A stretch of 44,582 bases of DNA, taken from the IMG/VR virus record IMGVR_UViG_3300009509_000036, positions 1-44,582 of that record; one strand, given 5' to 3'. Below the pieces are notes generated by a model, which did no database searches, had not been told where the DNA came from, and was given only the letters and a program-made list of their open reading frames with translations. The DNA is from a virus. Below, in pieces: positions 1 through 7,480 of the stretch (position 1 is the first letter of the stretch; each line of letters opens with the position of its first letter). The position numbers were made by a program, and so were the translations under genes.

Positions 1-233
1 TTAAATGTAACTATGTCGTCTACTTGTACAGACGAGTAACTAGGACTGATGTAAGCCAGTGCGTCTACCTTCTCGTCTTCAGCAATACCACGCACTCGTG
101 TTATGTCATACACGAATCTAGTAGGCACATTGGAATAAAGCGTAGTAGTAGTGTAATCTCCCCATTGGTCACGAGTACTTCTAGAGATTGTAGTTATACT
201 TTGATGAAAGAATATCTCAGCCGTACCTGGCAT
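1..233 (-). CDS. Putative head-closure/head-tail joining protein (partial, C-terminus beyond window)
   Basis: The reading frame starts at an ATG preceded by GTGAGGTAA and runs off the left edge after about 77 residues, so only the N-terminal part is visible. The product begins MPGTAEIFFHQ and continues with a beta-rich sequence ending in VQVDDIVTF. A short beta-barrel with a terminal D-D-I-V pattern is typical of phage head-closure (Hc1/gp16-like) proteins, which seal the portal-adaptor channel after DNA packaging. Its place just downstream of the head-tail adaptor, basic protein and fibre genes fits. The family call is inferred from length, position and the D-D-I-V pattern; no catalytic motif exists to confirm it. 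Confidence 0.5.
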   Translation of the reverse strand, partial: MPGTAEIFFHQSITTISRSTRDQWGDYTTTTLYSNVPTRFVYDITRVRGIAEDEKVDALAYISPSYSSVQVDDIVTF

Positions 234-245
234 TTACCTCACTCC

Positions 246-1040
246 TTAGTCATATTTAGTTAACTCATTGTCACTACCAAACGAATTGATCTGGTAATGG
301 ATATCGAACTCAACTAGTACTGCATCTGCCGCAAAGTCGTCAGCAGCATGGCTAACATCTCTGACTAACTTCCATGATAATATACTTGACATTTCTTTAC
401 CAGTACCATCAATAGAACCTAGAGTTGTAATGAGGTTCTTACTAGCAACTCCAGTTGTCACTCCTGTCGTTGCAATAGAAGCCTTACTAGCATTTATCCA
501 TCTATCATTTGTATTTACCCAAATGTAGTATAACTTCCAACGTACAGCACTGGCAGCGTTAGATGCTTTGCTAGGTGCCCAATGCACATGCGGTCTTACC
601 GTAGAACCTGTTCTCCAACTATGAGGCATCTGTGCATGTCCTGTCACCCACTCACTAGCTGCATTATCAAATCCTAATGCTTGTATATCTCCTACAATAG
701 GAACATAATCTGGTTTAGAGTTAGAAGGGTTCTTCGTCACACGAGAAACAGGGAATCGTAAGTCTTCCCAAGTCTTTGTTTCTCCACGTAGCCGTATACC
801 TATCTCTTTACCAAGATATACATAGTCTCCACCAGATACATCTCCAACACGTACTGATGCAGACACATCTAAGTATTGGCTTACAGATGCGTTAGTCACC
901 TTAAGATTAGTAGCAGTTATGTTACCACCGTGGACACTACCTGTAACGTCACCAGTTAGATTACCTTGGAATGTACTGAAACTAGCAGTTCGTTGTCCAC
1001 CATATTCTCTTAGGTCTGATCTCCAACCTGTATTTCCCAA
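246..1040 (-). CDS. Fibre-like virion protein with shared N-terminal anchor module
   Basis: A 264-residue protein in the late structural region. Residues 1-23 (MGNT-x2-RSD-x-RE-x-G, then RTASFST) nearly duplicate the start of the protein encoded at 6124-6564. Next comes a Gly/Thr/Val-rich stretch (about 24-70) with short repeating GN-TGDVTGS-like segments, as in trimeric fibre shafts. The C-terminal domain (about 85-264) is beta-rich, with a PHVHW motif near residue 150 and alternating aromatic strands. I infer a head, neck or tail fibre or an appended decoration protein, where the N-terminus docks to the virion and the C-terminal domain is exposed. Receptor binding is possible but not shown. 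No enzyme motif is visible. Confidence 0.6.
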   Translation of the reverse strand: MGNTGWRSDLREYGGQRTASFSTFQGNLTGDVTGSVHGGNITATNLKVTNASVSQYLDVSASVRVGDVSGGDYVYLGKEIGIRLRGETKTWEDLRFPVSRVTKNPSNSKPDYVPIVGDIQALGFDNAASEWVTGHAQMPHSWRTGSTVRPHVHWAPSKASNAASAVRWKLYYIWVNTNDRWINASKASIATTGVTTGVASKNLITTLGSIDGTGKEMSSILSWKLVRDVSHAADDFAADAVLVEFDIHYQINSFGSDNELTKYD

Positions 1041-1049
1041 CTACCTCAC

Positions 1050-1238
1050 CTACTTCTTTTTCTTTTTAGCCTTTCTCTTCTTTGCTTTTCTCTTAGCCTT
1101 ACCTGCCTCACTCAAGGCAATTGCAACAGCTTGTTTACGGCTAGTTACTTTTTTGCCTGAGCTAGACTTAAGCTTACCACGTTTAAACTCTCCCATTACT
1201 TTGTGCTCTTTAGTCTTTCTCTTTCTTTTCCTAGCCAT
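1050..1238 (-). CDS. Small highly basic DUF6496-type protein
   Basis: A 62-residue protein with Lys/Arg-rich ends flanking a central block, VMGEFKRGKLKSSSGKK then VTSRKQAVAIALSEAG. That block matches my recollection of the DUF6496 family, which is common in phages and environmental bacteria and has no established function. The charge suggests nucleic-acid binding. The ATG at 1238 follows AGGTGGCCGCA; an in-frame GTG nine bases upstream would add three residues. It sits between the PIG-L-like gene and the fibre-like gene, so it may be a minor virion or DNA-associated protein. Confidence 0.7.
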   Translation of the reverse strand: MARKRKRKTKEHKVMGEFKRGKLKSSSGKKVTSRKQAVAIALSEAGKAKRKAKKRKAKKKKK

Positions 1239-1247
1239 TGCGGCCAC

Positions 1248-1760
1248 CTACCTCTGCACGTATTCTGTGGTAAGGTCGTGAGCTAGCAACTCTCTTCTTA
1301 CAGTCACCATCTTTTCAATCGCATTAAGTTTCGTCTCCATCTCTTCCTCGCTGAGTTTATGCGCCCACTTGTGCTTACCTTTTGGCTTATACGCTCGCTT
1401 CTCCACATCACCCATTACTGCATTAGCAATAGCAATTAAGCGTTGGTCTCCGTTTCTCATGTAGTAGAAATGCGTGAAAGGCTGTGTAGTAATTAGTAGC
1501 TGTAACTTTATTGCAACTAGCTCGTAGTCTATATCGTACCAGTTTTGATTCACGGTGTACATGTTCCGCACACCCATAACCTTAAACGCTTTCTCTAGCT
1601 CAAATCTTCTTTGTACCCTTAGAGCATCTCTGCTGAATGGGTACGGTGTGTATTCTTCCATTCCGTCTGATAACACAACTACAACTGACTTGTTATCTAT
1701 AATGTGTGATGCATGCAGTATCGCAGAATGTCTTTGTGGTGAAACGATTAGTTTATACAT
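1248..1760 (-). CDS. PIG-L/LmbE-fold protein with degenerate metal site
   Basis: A 170-residue protein whose start overlaps the upstream stop as TAATG, which favours this ATG over one 66 bases earlier. The order resembles PIG-L/LmbE N-acetyl-sugar deacetylases: an N-terminal strand (YKLIVSP), a second strand ending VVVVLSDG, then an R-x2-E-x3-A helix and MGVRNMYTV. The family's HPDDE zinc motif is replaced by PQRHSA and the later HPDH region reads NGDQR, so the usual metal ligands are gone. Either it is an inactive or repurposed member or the resemblance is only fold-level. Placement in the late operon near three glycosyltransferase-like genes supports a sugar link. Confidence 0.5.
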   Translation of the reverse strand: MYKLIVSPQRHSAILHASHIIDNKSVVVVLSDGMEEYTPYPFSRDALRVQRRFELEKAFKVMGVRNMYTVNQNWYDIDYELVAIKLQLLITTQPFTHFYYMRNGDQRLIAIANAVMGDVEKRAYKPKGKHKWAHKLSEEEMETKLNAIEKMVTVRRELLAHDLTTEYVQR

Positions 1761-2500
1761 TACGCTCTCCCATATCTCAGAACTTTGCGAGTGTACCTCC
1801 CTAGAAGCTTTCTCGCTTTCATACATACTTTATTCCCAGGAACAGTACTGTCAGGATTCTTGAATGACATACCAAGGTCACCTGTTCTAACGTAACCGAT
1901 TCCTGTAAAGTTATAGTCTCCATATTCGTAGTATCTATTGTTAGCAATATATTTAGCTTGTTCGATCTGTGCCATCTTCACTTCCTGCGGAACAGGAGTG
2001 ACTACAATGTAATGGTCAGACGCAACAACATTGTGTGTGAATGGTGAAGATACTACAACCTCTCCGTACCTGCCTTCAATAGATGCTGTTGAAGAGGAGA
2101 TATATCTGGACTGCCCTCTGTTCAACCCTTGGTCAATACGCACCGTACCATACTTGAAGAAGTTCTCAGGTATTTCGTTGTGCGTAGAGCTAAACAAATT
2201 CAGCCCTCTTAGTGTATACTTAGTAGCAGTATTGATACTAGCATGACCTTCATAAGTCTCTTGGTCATGACGAGGGAACGCCAATGCTTGTGTAGTATAG
2301 TACTTCCTACCCTTATAGTTCAACATCTCTAAATCCCAAGCAGCCTGGACTAGACACTGGCACTGTTGCGTGGCATTCATGTTTGACCAATCAGTCACGT
2401 TTGAGTAGTACCTGTCATAGAACTGGCTAGCTTCTAACCTAGACACGTAACTATTAGCGTACCTATCTCCTGCTTTAGGGTTAACAAAATATTCAGCCAT
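1760..2500 (-). CDS. Head-tail adaptor, DnaT-like (DnaT_2) family
   Basis: The N-terminus (about residues 10-78) carries ANSYVS-x2-EA, a helical segment with W-x11-QAAWDLE, then G-x-KYY-x2-QALAFPRHD. This is the typical pattern of phage DnaT_2-like head-tail connector proteins: NSYV, a W/L-rich helix, then QALxWPR. Despite the name, these are structural neck proteins. A beta-rich insert (about 110-175) follows, then a second helical segment (KMAQIEQAKYIA) and a basic C-terminus. It has 246 residues, slightly longer than simple members because of the insert. It lies between the glycosyltransferase-like trio and the PIG-L-like gene, upstream of the head-closure candidate. Confidence 0.75.
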   Translation of the reverse strand: MAEYFVNPKAGDRYANSYVSRLEASQFYDRYYSNVTDWSNMNATQQCQCLVQAAWDLEMLNYKGRKYYTTQALAFPRHDQETYEGHASINTATKYTLRGLNLFSSTHNEIPENFFKYGTVRIDQGLNRGQSRYISSSTASIEGRYGEVVVSSPFTHNVVASDHYIVVTPVPQEVKMAQIEQAKYIANNRYYEYGDYNFTGIGYVRTGDLGMSFKNPDSTVPGNKVCMKARKLLGRYTRKVLRYGRA

Positions 2501-2513
2501 TCACTTCACTTCC

Positions 2514-3278
2514 TTATACTCTTATTAGTATCTCCAATTCTGTATCATGTAGTGGGATGACCCACTGTGGGGGTGTAGCTAAAAACACCGCCTTTGTTGG
2601 TATTCCAAGCGCACCAGCAGCGTGCATGATGAAAGAGTCCGCACAAAGCACGTTATCACATCTACCCAGAATCTCTAACTCTAACGGTATGTTACCTAGG
2701 GGTAGGTGTAAAGCTGGTATCATATTGCTTCCATACTCAATTACCGATGCAGGGTTGTATGACCCTAGAAGTTCACGTAACAAATCCTCTGATAAGTTCT
2801 TTGGAGGATTACCTGCAATAGCTTGAACAAAAGTTACAGGTCTCTTTACTCTCTCCATGAACGCATCGGCTTCTTTCTTTATCTTCTTCGTGATACGTGG
2901 GTACACCTTAGTTTGGTAGTCCGTCACGGCAACCTGAAGCTCATAGGCTGCTCTGTGTATCTTGTGTAAGATTCCCAAGTTAGGTGATAGAGTCAACTCT
3001 ATTATCTTATCAATCTTATGCTGGTCAGCATAGCTCTTAGCTTCCTTCAGCACTTCCTGTCTGCCAACGTTTATATTTTCAAAATCATTCCACACATCGC
3101 TGATCGTGAAGAAGCCCTTCACATGAGGACACTTAGTAAACAGATCATTCACAGGTAGTCGTGCTAAGTGTGCCAAATAAATCTCTTCTTCTGGATGTGC
3201 CTTTGCATAAGCTTCCAACGCTGGAGTAATTAAAATGTTGTCTCCCAACCCATGCCAACTAACGATCATCGTTTTCAT
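2514..3278 (-). CDS. Glycosyltransferase family 9-like (heptosyltransferase-type)
   Basis: A 254-residue GT-B fold protein. Residues 8-20 (WHGLGDNILITPA) match the N-terminal glycine-rich loop of GT9 ADP-heptose:LPS heptosyltransferases, and CADSFIMHAAGALGIPTKAVF near residues 216-236 matches their donor-binding C-terminal motif. GT9 enzymes move a heptose from a nucleotide carrier to a sugar acceptor. The protein is shorter than typical LPS enzymes (about 320-350), with a trimmed middle. It is the last of three consecutive glycosyltransferase-like genes in the late operon, just upstream of the head-tail adaptor. A heptose-7-phosphate-kinase-like gene at 15.7-16.7 kb makes a heptose donor plausible, though it is not proven. 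Confidence 0.8.
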   Translation of the reverse strand: MKTMIVSWHGLGDNILITPALEAYAKAHPEEEIYLAHLARLPVNDLFTKCPHVKGFFTISDVWNDFENINVGRQEVLKEAKSYADQHKIDKIIELTLSPNLGILHKIHRAAYELQVAVTDYQTKVYPRITKKIKKEADAFMERVKRPVTFVQAIAGNPPKNLSEDLLRELLGSYNPASVIEYGSNMIPALHLPLGNIPLELEILGRCDNVLCADSFIMHAAGALGIPTKAVFLATPPQWVIPLHDTELEILIRV

Positions 3279-3288
3279 TTACTACTCC

Positions 3289-4230
3289 TTATATACCAGC
3301 AAGCTTACAAATCTGAGCCACAACATTATCCCATGTGTGGTTAGCTAGAACCTTCTTGTGTAGGTTCTGTGCTATCATAGCTCGCTCTTGTGCTCTCTTG
3401 TCTTTTACGTATTCAACAGCCGTATCAACCAAGTCACCTAGTCCATTAAAGTACAGTACATCCTGACCAGGAACAAACGCTCTATCCATCCCAGGCGAGA
3501 ACCTATGTAGCACACATGCGCCACACGCTCCATACCTAAAGATACGATCTGAGTAGTATGAGTCTGTGGTATGCTCTGCACTGATAGCCAACATAATCTT
3601 CGCACCAGCACAGGCCATATTAAACTCAACTCCTGTGACCTCTTGGTTAAACCCAGGCCCGTAAGCCTTAACTGCCAAACCAGCTTTAGCTAACGCTTCC
3701 AAGTGTTGCACTCTCTCTGGGTTAGCTGTACCGATAAATGCTACGTCACACACATGATGGTCGTATGCTATAGTAGGACGATAAACCTCTGGGTCTATAC
3801 CTTCCATAATGTGATACATATTCTCACTAGTACCTAACGATCTCTTCACGTGGTTAAGAACTCCTACTCCTGTGAAGGAAGAGTACGTAGCTAAGTTAGC
3901 GTGCTGTATGCACTCAGGCACCATAGACAAAGTTCGTATACCATCCATAAACCAAAACCATGTCTTAACTTCTTTCATTCCAACCTTAGCTATAATTCCA
4001 CTATCCATCCCATTATACTTTGAGAATAGCATCAGTGCAGGTTTTCGATCAGAAAGTCTATCCAACACTTTAACTAGAGTATTAGGACCAGCAGTTTGTA
4101 TTATAGTTCTGTAGTTAACAGGTATTACTCTATACCCTCTCTTCTCGAATGCCTTAGCCATATACAAGTTAGTACTTCCAGGTTGATCTAGTACACCAAC
4201 TATAACTATGTCTTTACTTTGGTCCGCCAT
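3289..4230 (-). CDS. CgeB-like glycosyltransferase (GT-B)
   Basis: A 313-residue protein resembling the CgeB/glycosyl-transferase-1_2 group. It has an N-terminal Rossmann half, then WFWFMDGIR, a central HIMEGIDPEVYRP loop, VAFIGTANPER at the start of the second half, and a C-terminal donor-site segment (YYSDRIFRYGACGA then GQDVLYFNGLGDL). These motifs resemble those of CgeB-type transferases, seen in spore-coat and phage glycosylation loci. Its start overlaps the upstream GT-like gene by 17 bases, so the two are probably co-translated. It probably transfers a sugar to a virion component or to a glycan; donor and acceptor cannot be read from sequence. Confidence 0.8.
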   Translation of the reverse strand: MADQSKDIVIVGVLDQPGSTNLYMAKAFEKRGYRVIPVNYRTIIQTAGPNTLVKVLDRLSDRKPALMLFSKYNGMDSGIIAKVGMKEVKTWFWFMDGIRTLSMVPECIQHANLATYSSFTGVGVLNHVKRSLGTSENMYHIMEGIDPEVYRPTIAYDHHVCDVAFIGTANPERVQHLEALAKAGLAVKAYGPGFNQEVTGVEFNMACAGAKIMLAISAEHTTDSYYSDRIFRYGACGACVLHRFSPGMDRAFVPGQDVLYFNGLGDLVDTAVEYVKDKRAQERAMIAQNLHKKVLANHTWDNVVAQICKLAGI

Positions 4231-5275
4231 AGATAATCTCCTGTCTCATACCTTTAGCATCCATCGCATACAAGTTAATTGGTTCTACCAACAAACTGTG
4301 CATTGTAGTTCTAGCATCAGTATCGCATTGGTGTAGAATCTGGTCAGCCGTTGTGTTCAAATGCATAAGGCTATTGTAAAAATTGTATATGTCTTGCAAC
4401 ATCGTCTCTGGGGTAAGAGCAGCGTACACGTTATTAGGAACTGGTCTGAACATAGCCGCAGCGTTCAGAAAGTTTTCGTGCTTGCTGTGTCTTGCTGGTT
4501 CATGCCCTGTCATATAACTAGGAGTCTCACACAGCAAAGAGATCAATGTAGGTCCAGATTGTGAAGTCACACTCATTACAGCTTTGTGAAGAAATGCTAT
4601 TAGTATATCAAGTCCATCGGTGCCTACATTCGGAATCATATTAATAATATTCCTACCCACTTTATTCACTAGTGCAGAACTATGTTTAGTTCCTGTAATA
4701 ACTATTCTAAAGTCCTTTGCTAGCCTGTCAACTACTGTGTTCCAAACAAACTCAGGTACGTTTCTATTTGCAGCTCTAGCTCTCTTCCTAGCTGACAATA
4801 CGATAACTGGTACTTGGGAATCTCCTAGCACACTCTTAGCGTATGCCTCAGCGTTCGGTGAGGGCATGAGAGGTTTCCACATTTGCTTAGCCCTCTGTTG
4901 TACAATCATGTTGTATCCTCGTGGGGGTCTCACTACCCACGTAGTCTTAGGATTGTACATTGCCCTAAAGTGGTCGTGTAGTGCAAAGTACACATCGTTA
5001 GGTGTAACAGCACCAGCAGGGGCATCTAGTTGTACAGCCTCGTAGCAATCTTGCTCCAACCCTAACCTAGTAAACCACTCTGGAAGAGGTAAAAACTCGT
5101 CAATGAAATCTGCGTACAACGGATATCTCCAATCGTAATCCGCTGCTATCGCTCTGTGGTTGGGGAACTCCATGAACCTTCGGTATCTACACCAAGCGTG
5201 CCAACGTGAACATGCCCAACCTAGTTCTCCGATCATAGGACCAAAGAACACTGTATCTGTCTCCTTGAAATTCAT
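4214..5275 (-). CDS. Putative GT-B-fold glycosyltransferase
   Basis: A 353-residue protein starting with VFFGPMIGELGWACSRWH, a G-x-W/M-x-GE-x-GW pattern I associate with GT-B-like sugar transferases in polysaccharide loci and phages. The C-terminal half contains IVITGTKHSS, DILIAFLHKA, then SVTSQSGPTLISLLCETPSYMTG near residues 235-258. That order (strand, helix, S/T-x-SGP-x4-L) matches the GT9/heptosyltransferase-like donor site. The last 60 residues are helical and unassigned. It is the first of a three-gene glycosyltransferase block in the late region and overlaps the next gene. Confidence in the fold is moderate; specificity is unknown. Confidence 0.6.
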   Translation of the reverse strand: MNFKETDTVFFGPMIGELGWACSRWHAWCRYRRFMEFPNHRAIAADYDWRYPLYADFIDEFLPLPEWFTRLGLEQDCYEAVQLDAPAGAVTPNDVYFALHDHFRAMYNPKTTWVVRPPRGYNMIVQQRAKQMWKPLMPSPNAEAYAKSVLGDSQVPVIVLSARKRARAANRNVPEFVWNTVVDRLAKDFRIVITGTKHSSALVNKVGRNIINMIPNVGTDGLDILIAFLHKAVMSVTSQSGPTLISLLCETPSYMTGHEPARHSKHENFLNAAAMFRPVPNNVYAALTPETMLQDIYNFYNSLMHLNTTADQILHQCDTDARTTMHSLLVEPINLYAMDAKGMRQEIIYGGPK

Positions 5276-5287
5276 TACCGTCTCCTA

Positions 5288-5626
5288 TTAGTCTAAATAC
5301 CCACCTAATATAATTATAATCTTTGCTGTAGCTGAAGCATTACATTTGTTAGTATCGCTAATGTCGTAGTATGGCTTCAGCCTAGCACCACCATAGTACT
5401 TGGTCTCAAAATTACACAAACTAGCATTGTGAAATATAACAGGACCAGTAGCACTTCCATCCTTTAACTGACATATATCTGCCTCGTCAGTCGGAACGAA
5501 CTGGATAGAATGCACACGAATACCTTTTGAGAACGCAGCGAAGTCAGTACTATAGTTGTAATCTGCGTCTAGACTTCCTAGAGTTATCACAGTATTACCA
5601 GTATTAAACGTTCTGGTTACCGCCAT
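5288..5626 (-). CDS. Small beta-rich structural protein
   Basis: A 112-residue protein with alternating hydrophobic strands (VITLGSLDAD, IRVHSIQFVP, PVIFHNASL, TAKIIIILGGY) and no charged helical segments. Small phage beta-sandwich proteins that decorate capsids or necks look like this. It is separated by one base from the zinc-finger gene upstream and lies immediately before the glycosyltransferase block. No enzymatic motif is present. It is a reasonable candidate acceptor for the neighbouring glycosyltransferases because it is small, Ser/Thr/Asn-containing and co-transcribed, but that is only inference from position. Confidence 0.5.
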   Translation of the reverse strand: MAVTRTFNTGNTVITLGSLDADYNYSTDFAAFSKGIRVHSIQFVPTDEADICQLKDGSATGPVIFHNASLCNFETKYYGGARLKPYYDISDTNKCNASATAKIIIILGGYLD

Positions 5627-5627
5627 G

Positions 5628-6068
5628 TTAGTTCACTCTCCTCATTATATATCGTTTAGGAGAACCATCCCAACCACCTTCGGCTCGGAGACACTCCCAT
5701 CCTTCCTTAGTCATTGCTTCAGCTATTTCTACCTTACCAACGACTGCTTCATCTTTCCCATCAAACTCACTCAAATCTAACTGAGTGCCGAAAAACGCTT
5801 CCTTACTTCCTTTTGCGTGTTCCTGAAATCTACGCATAGCTACCAATAAAGATTTAGATTTAGGAAACCAGTAATACATTAGTAACCTGCTTAGATGATA
5901 CTCCTTCTCCACTCTTTCTTCTCGTTCTTCCCTGTGCTTCTTAACATCAGCCATGAACTCAGGGTCTTCAATCATTTGTTTGTACTCATGCCACCCCATA
6001 CCATGTGCACTCTTTACGTGCATCGGTGTAGCCTTTTTCTCATTACATATCTTACATATATCGTACAT
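5628..6068 (-). CDS. MucR-like C2H2 zinc-finger protein
   Basis: The start at 6068 is preceded by AGGAGGATTCCT, a much better ribosome site than any ahead of an in-frame start 15 codons upstream. The 146-residue product opens with C5-x2-C8-x8-H17-x4-H22 followed by GMGWHEYKQ. This recalls the MucR/Ros zinc finger, where a C2H2 site is followed by H-G-hydrophobic-x2-EY. The remainder is charged and helical, with a KHREEREERVEKEYH segment, and ends in a small mixed domain. MucR/Ros proteins bind DNA, so a regulatory or DNA-associated role is possible. It lies directly after a terminator hairpin, and its ribosome site is embedded in the post-terminator sequence. Confidence 0.55.
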   Translation of the reverse strand: MYDICKICNEKKATPMHVKSAHGMGWHEYKQMIEDPEFMADVKKHREEREERVEKEYHLSRLLMYYWFPKSKSLLVAMRRFQEHAKGSKEAFFGTQLDLSEFDGKDEAVVGKVEIAEAMTKEGWECLRAEGGWDGSPKRYIMRRVN

Positions 6069-6084
6069 AGGAATCCTCCTGTTT

Positions 6085-6119
6085 AAAAAGGGGATGGGTA
6101 CATATCGCCCCATCCCCTA
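6085..6119 (-). terminator. Rho-independent terminator after the 6124-6564 gene
   Basis: On the minus strand the sequence folds as GGGGATGGG, a loop of about 10 bases, then CCCATCCCC followed immediately by TTTTT. This is a GC-rich 9-bp stem with a U tract starting four bases past the upstream stop codon. The next gene's AGGAGG site lies just beyond it. It should attenuate transcription between the fibre-like gene and the zinc-finger/glycosyltransferase block. Confidence 0.85.
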
Positions 6120-6123
6120 TAGT

Positions 6124-6564
6124 TTAATCCGTTAATATACTACCGCTAGGACCAAGTCCTGTCCAAGAAGCTAGTCCGACCTTGCCAAGCATTATATTAC
6201 TTGCCACAGCATTCGAGGACGCATTAACAAAAATGGTTCCTCTCGGAATATCACCCTTGGTAGCCACAACACCAGTAAGTGCGGTTGATGCCAACGCATT
6301 AATAGTAGCGTTAGACACGCCAGTTATACTTGCAGCAGCAGCAGTGATTATATATATCGAACCCAACTTTATATACTTAGTAGCTGGAACCGACACACCA
6401 CCGTTAGCTGTGACAAGACCAGTGTTAGTAACAGCACCAGTTTGCGTAAGCGTACCAGTATTGGTTAAACTAGTACACGTTAATGTACCTGCCGCAATAG
6501 TGCTGAAGCTAGCGGTACGAGCACCTTGCTCTCTCACATCACTTCTAAAATGTGTATTTCCCAT
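6124..6564 (-). CDS. Short fibre-like virion protein with shared N-terminal module
   Basis: A 146-residue protein whose first 23 residues (MGNT-x2-RSD-x-RE-x-GA-RTASFST) are nearly the same as those of the 264-residue protein at 246-1040. It continues with a Thr/Gly/Val-rich low-complexity segment of TNTG/TxTG repeats (about residues 30-55), typical of a trimeric shaft. A short beta-rich C-terminal domain (about 60-146) is rich in Ala, Ser and Gly, and there is no enzyme motif. The start has a strong GGGAGGTG site. I infer a virion surface fibre or decoration protein docking through the common N-terminus. Its Ser/Thr content makes it a possible glycosylation acceptor, not proven. Confidence 0.55.
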   Translation of the reverse strand: MGNTHFRSDVREQGARTASFSTIAAGTLTCTSLTNTGTLTQTGAVTNTGLVTANGGVSVPATKYIKLGSIYIITAAAASITGVSNATINALASTALTGVVATKGDIPRGTIFVNASSNAVASNIMLGKVGLASWTGLGPSGSILTD

Positions 6565-6700
6565 TCGTTTACACCTCCCATTGCCGAGGGATTGCTATAA
6601 TTAGGATGGGGTCCAATTATGCATTGCGTATCTGGGAACACACGCATTCCGTTTCTTACGTTTTCGGCCTTTGGTGTTTTGTGTAAGGCACACCTGCCTT
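6565..6700 (-). other. 136-bp intergenic region with small hairpins
   Basis: This gap separates the 153-residue protein gene from the short fibre-like gene. On the minus strand, AAGGCA-GGTG-TGCCTT forms a 6-bp hairpin directly after the upstream stop codon, without a convincing U tract. A second weak hairpin (GGAA...TTCC) lies further along. The ribosome site GGGAGGTG precedes the next ATG. I looked for a sigma70 promoter and found no pair of hexamers with acceptable spacing. It may be a processing or weak termination site. Confidence 0.35.
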
Positions 6701-7162
6701 TTATTCGTCCGCCTCTTCAAGTTGCGAACTGATCTTCTTAAAATTATCTATCCAGCGACCAACCTTTTCGGGGTCTTGCTGTCTTGCCTTTTCTATATCC
6801 GAAATATACTGTTTATAAAACTCAGTACGCCTCGCATGTGTACCCTTGATATCTCTTCGGGTATCAACACGAGGGTCAAACTTGTAGAGGTTATGCATAT
6901 CCGTCCTCGTTCGAGGAATCTTATGCCCATCATACAAGCGAACATTATGAGCTATTGACCCTGTACCTGCCGTACTTGCGGTAAACACTTCATACACATA
7001 GTCTTCGATAACAGTACTCCCATCCGGTAAAATCTCCCCTCCAGAGAAGAACTTACCTGCGGAAGCTGGTGAGGCCATATAGTCGCTCACCCACGCATCA
7101 TACTCTGCATGAAATGAATCCCACGAACTCCAAGTAGGGGTAAGTATCTCAGTCAAAGCCAT
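6701..7162 (-). CDS. Hypothetical structural-region protein
   Basis: A 153-residue protein I do not recognise. It starts MALTEILTPTWSSWDSF and has a Trp/Tyr-rich N-terminus, a central beta-type stretch (GEILPDGSTVIEDYVYEVF) and a charged helical C-terminus (FYKQYISDIEKARQQDPEKV) ending EEADE. It lies two genes downstream of the major capsid protein. This position often holds head-completion, capsid-accessory or head-tail joining proteins, so a structural role is likely from context alone. Three bases separate it from the upstream small gene, implying co-translation. Confidence 0.45.
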   Translation of the reverse strand: MALTEILTPTWSSWDSFHAEYDAWVSDYMASPASAGKFFSGGEILPDGSTVIEDYVYEVFTASTAGTGSIAHNVRLYDGHKIPRTRTDMHNLYKFDPRVDTRRDIKGTHARRTEFYKQYISDIEKARQQDPEKVGRWIDNFKKISSQLEEADE

Positions 7163-7164
7163 TT

Positions 7165-7413
7165 TTATTCATCACCTTTTTCAACAATTATGTTTGGTTT
7201 GATATAAGGTGCACGACCAAATGCGCTCTTTTTAAATTTCAATAGAGCCTCTTCGGTCTTAGCCCTCATAACACATTCCTCACCTTTGATGACATCCACA
7301 TATTCTCGTCCACCAGGGTTGTTCTGAGTACTACCAGAAAACCAAAGAGTGTATTGCACTCCTTCTTTTGGTGTACTCCTCATTTCTCCAGTGTCAACGT
7401 AATAGTATTTCAT
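7165..7413 (-). CDS. Small hypothetical protein downstream of the capsid gene
   Basis: An 82-residue protein, MKYYYVDTGEMR onward, with a two-sheet look (YTLWFSGSTQNN, REYVDVIKGEECVMRA) and a basic C-terminal segment. I recognise no family. It follows the major capsid gene across a long perfect hairpin (7430-7458), and its start is preceded by ATAGGAGTAACAA, a usable ribosome site. Capsid accessory or connector function is only suggested by position. Confidence 0.45.
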   Translation of the reverse strand: MKYYYVDTGEMRSTPKEGVQYTLWFSGSTQNNPGGREYVDVIKGEECVMRAKTEEALLKFKKSAFGRAPYIKPNIIVEKGDE

Positions 7414-7429
7414 TTGTTACTCCTATTGT

Positions 7430-7458
7430 ATGGGTAGCGGAGGTTATCCGCTACCCAT
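7430..7458 (-). repeat. Perfect 12-bp inverted repeat after the major capsid gene
   Basis: ATGGGTAGCGGA, a 5-base loop, then its exact complement TCCGCTACCCAT. It begins about 22 bases past the capsid stop codon. Neither strand has a clear U tract after the stem (minus strand continues ACAATAGG), so it is not a standard intrinsic terminator. A stable hairpin here would protect the 3' end of capsid mRNA or lower read-through into the two small genes. Confidence 0.75.
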
Positions 7459-7480
7459 TTCTATCTCAATCGCCACTACA

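Noticed and set aside
4620-5045. Plus-strand 141-codon open frame
   Set aside because: Lies entirely opposite the GT-B-like gene at 4214-5275, whose motifs are convincing.
6565-6700. Promoter before the short fibre-like gene
   Set aside because: Several A/T hexamers occur, but none has a -35 partner at 15-19 bases spacing that is better than chance.
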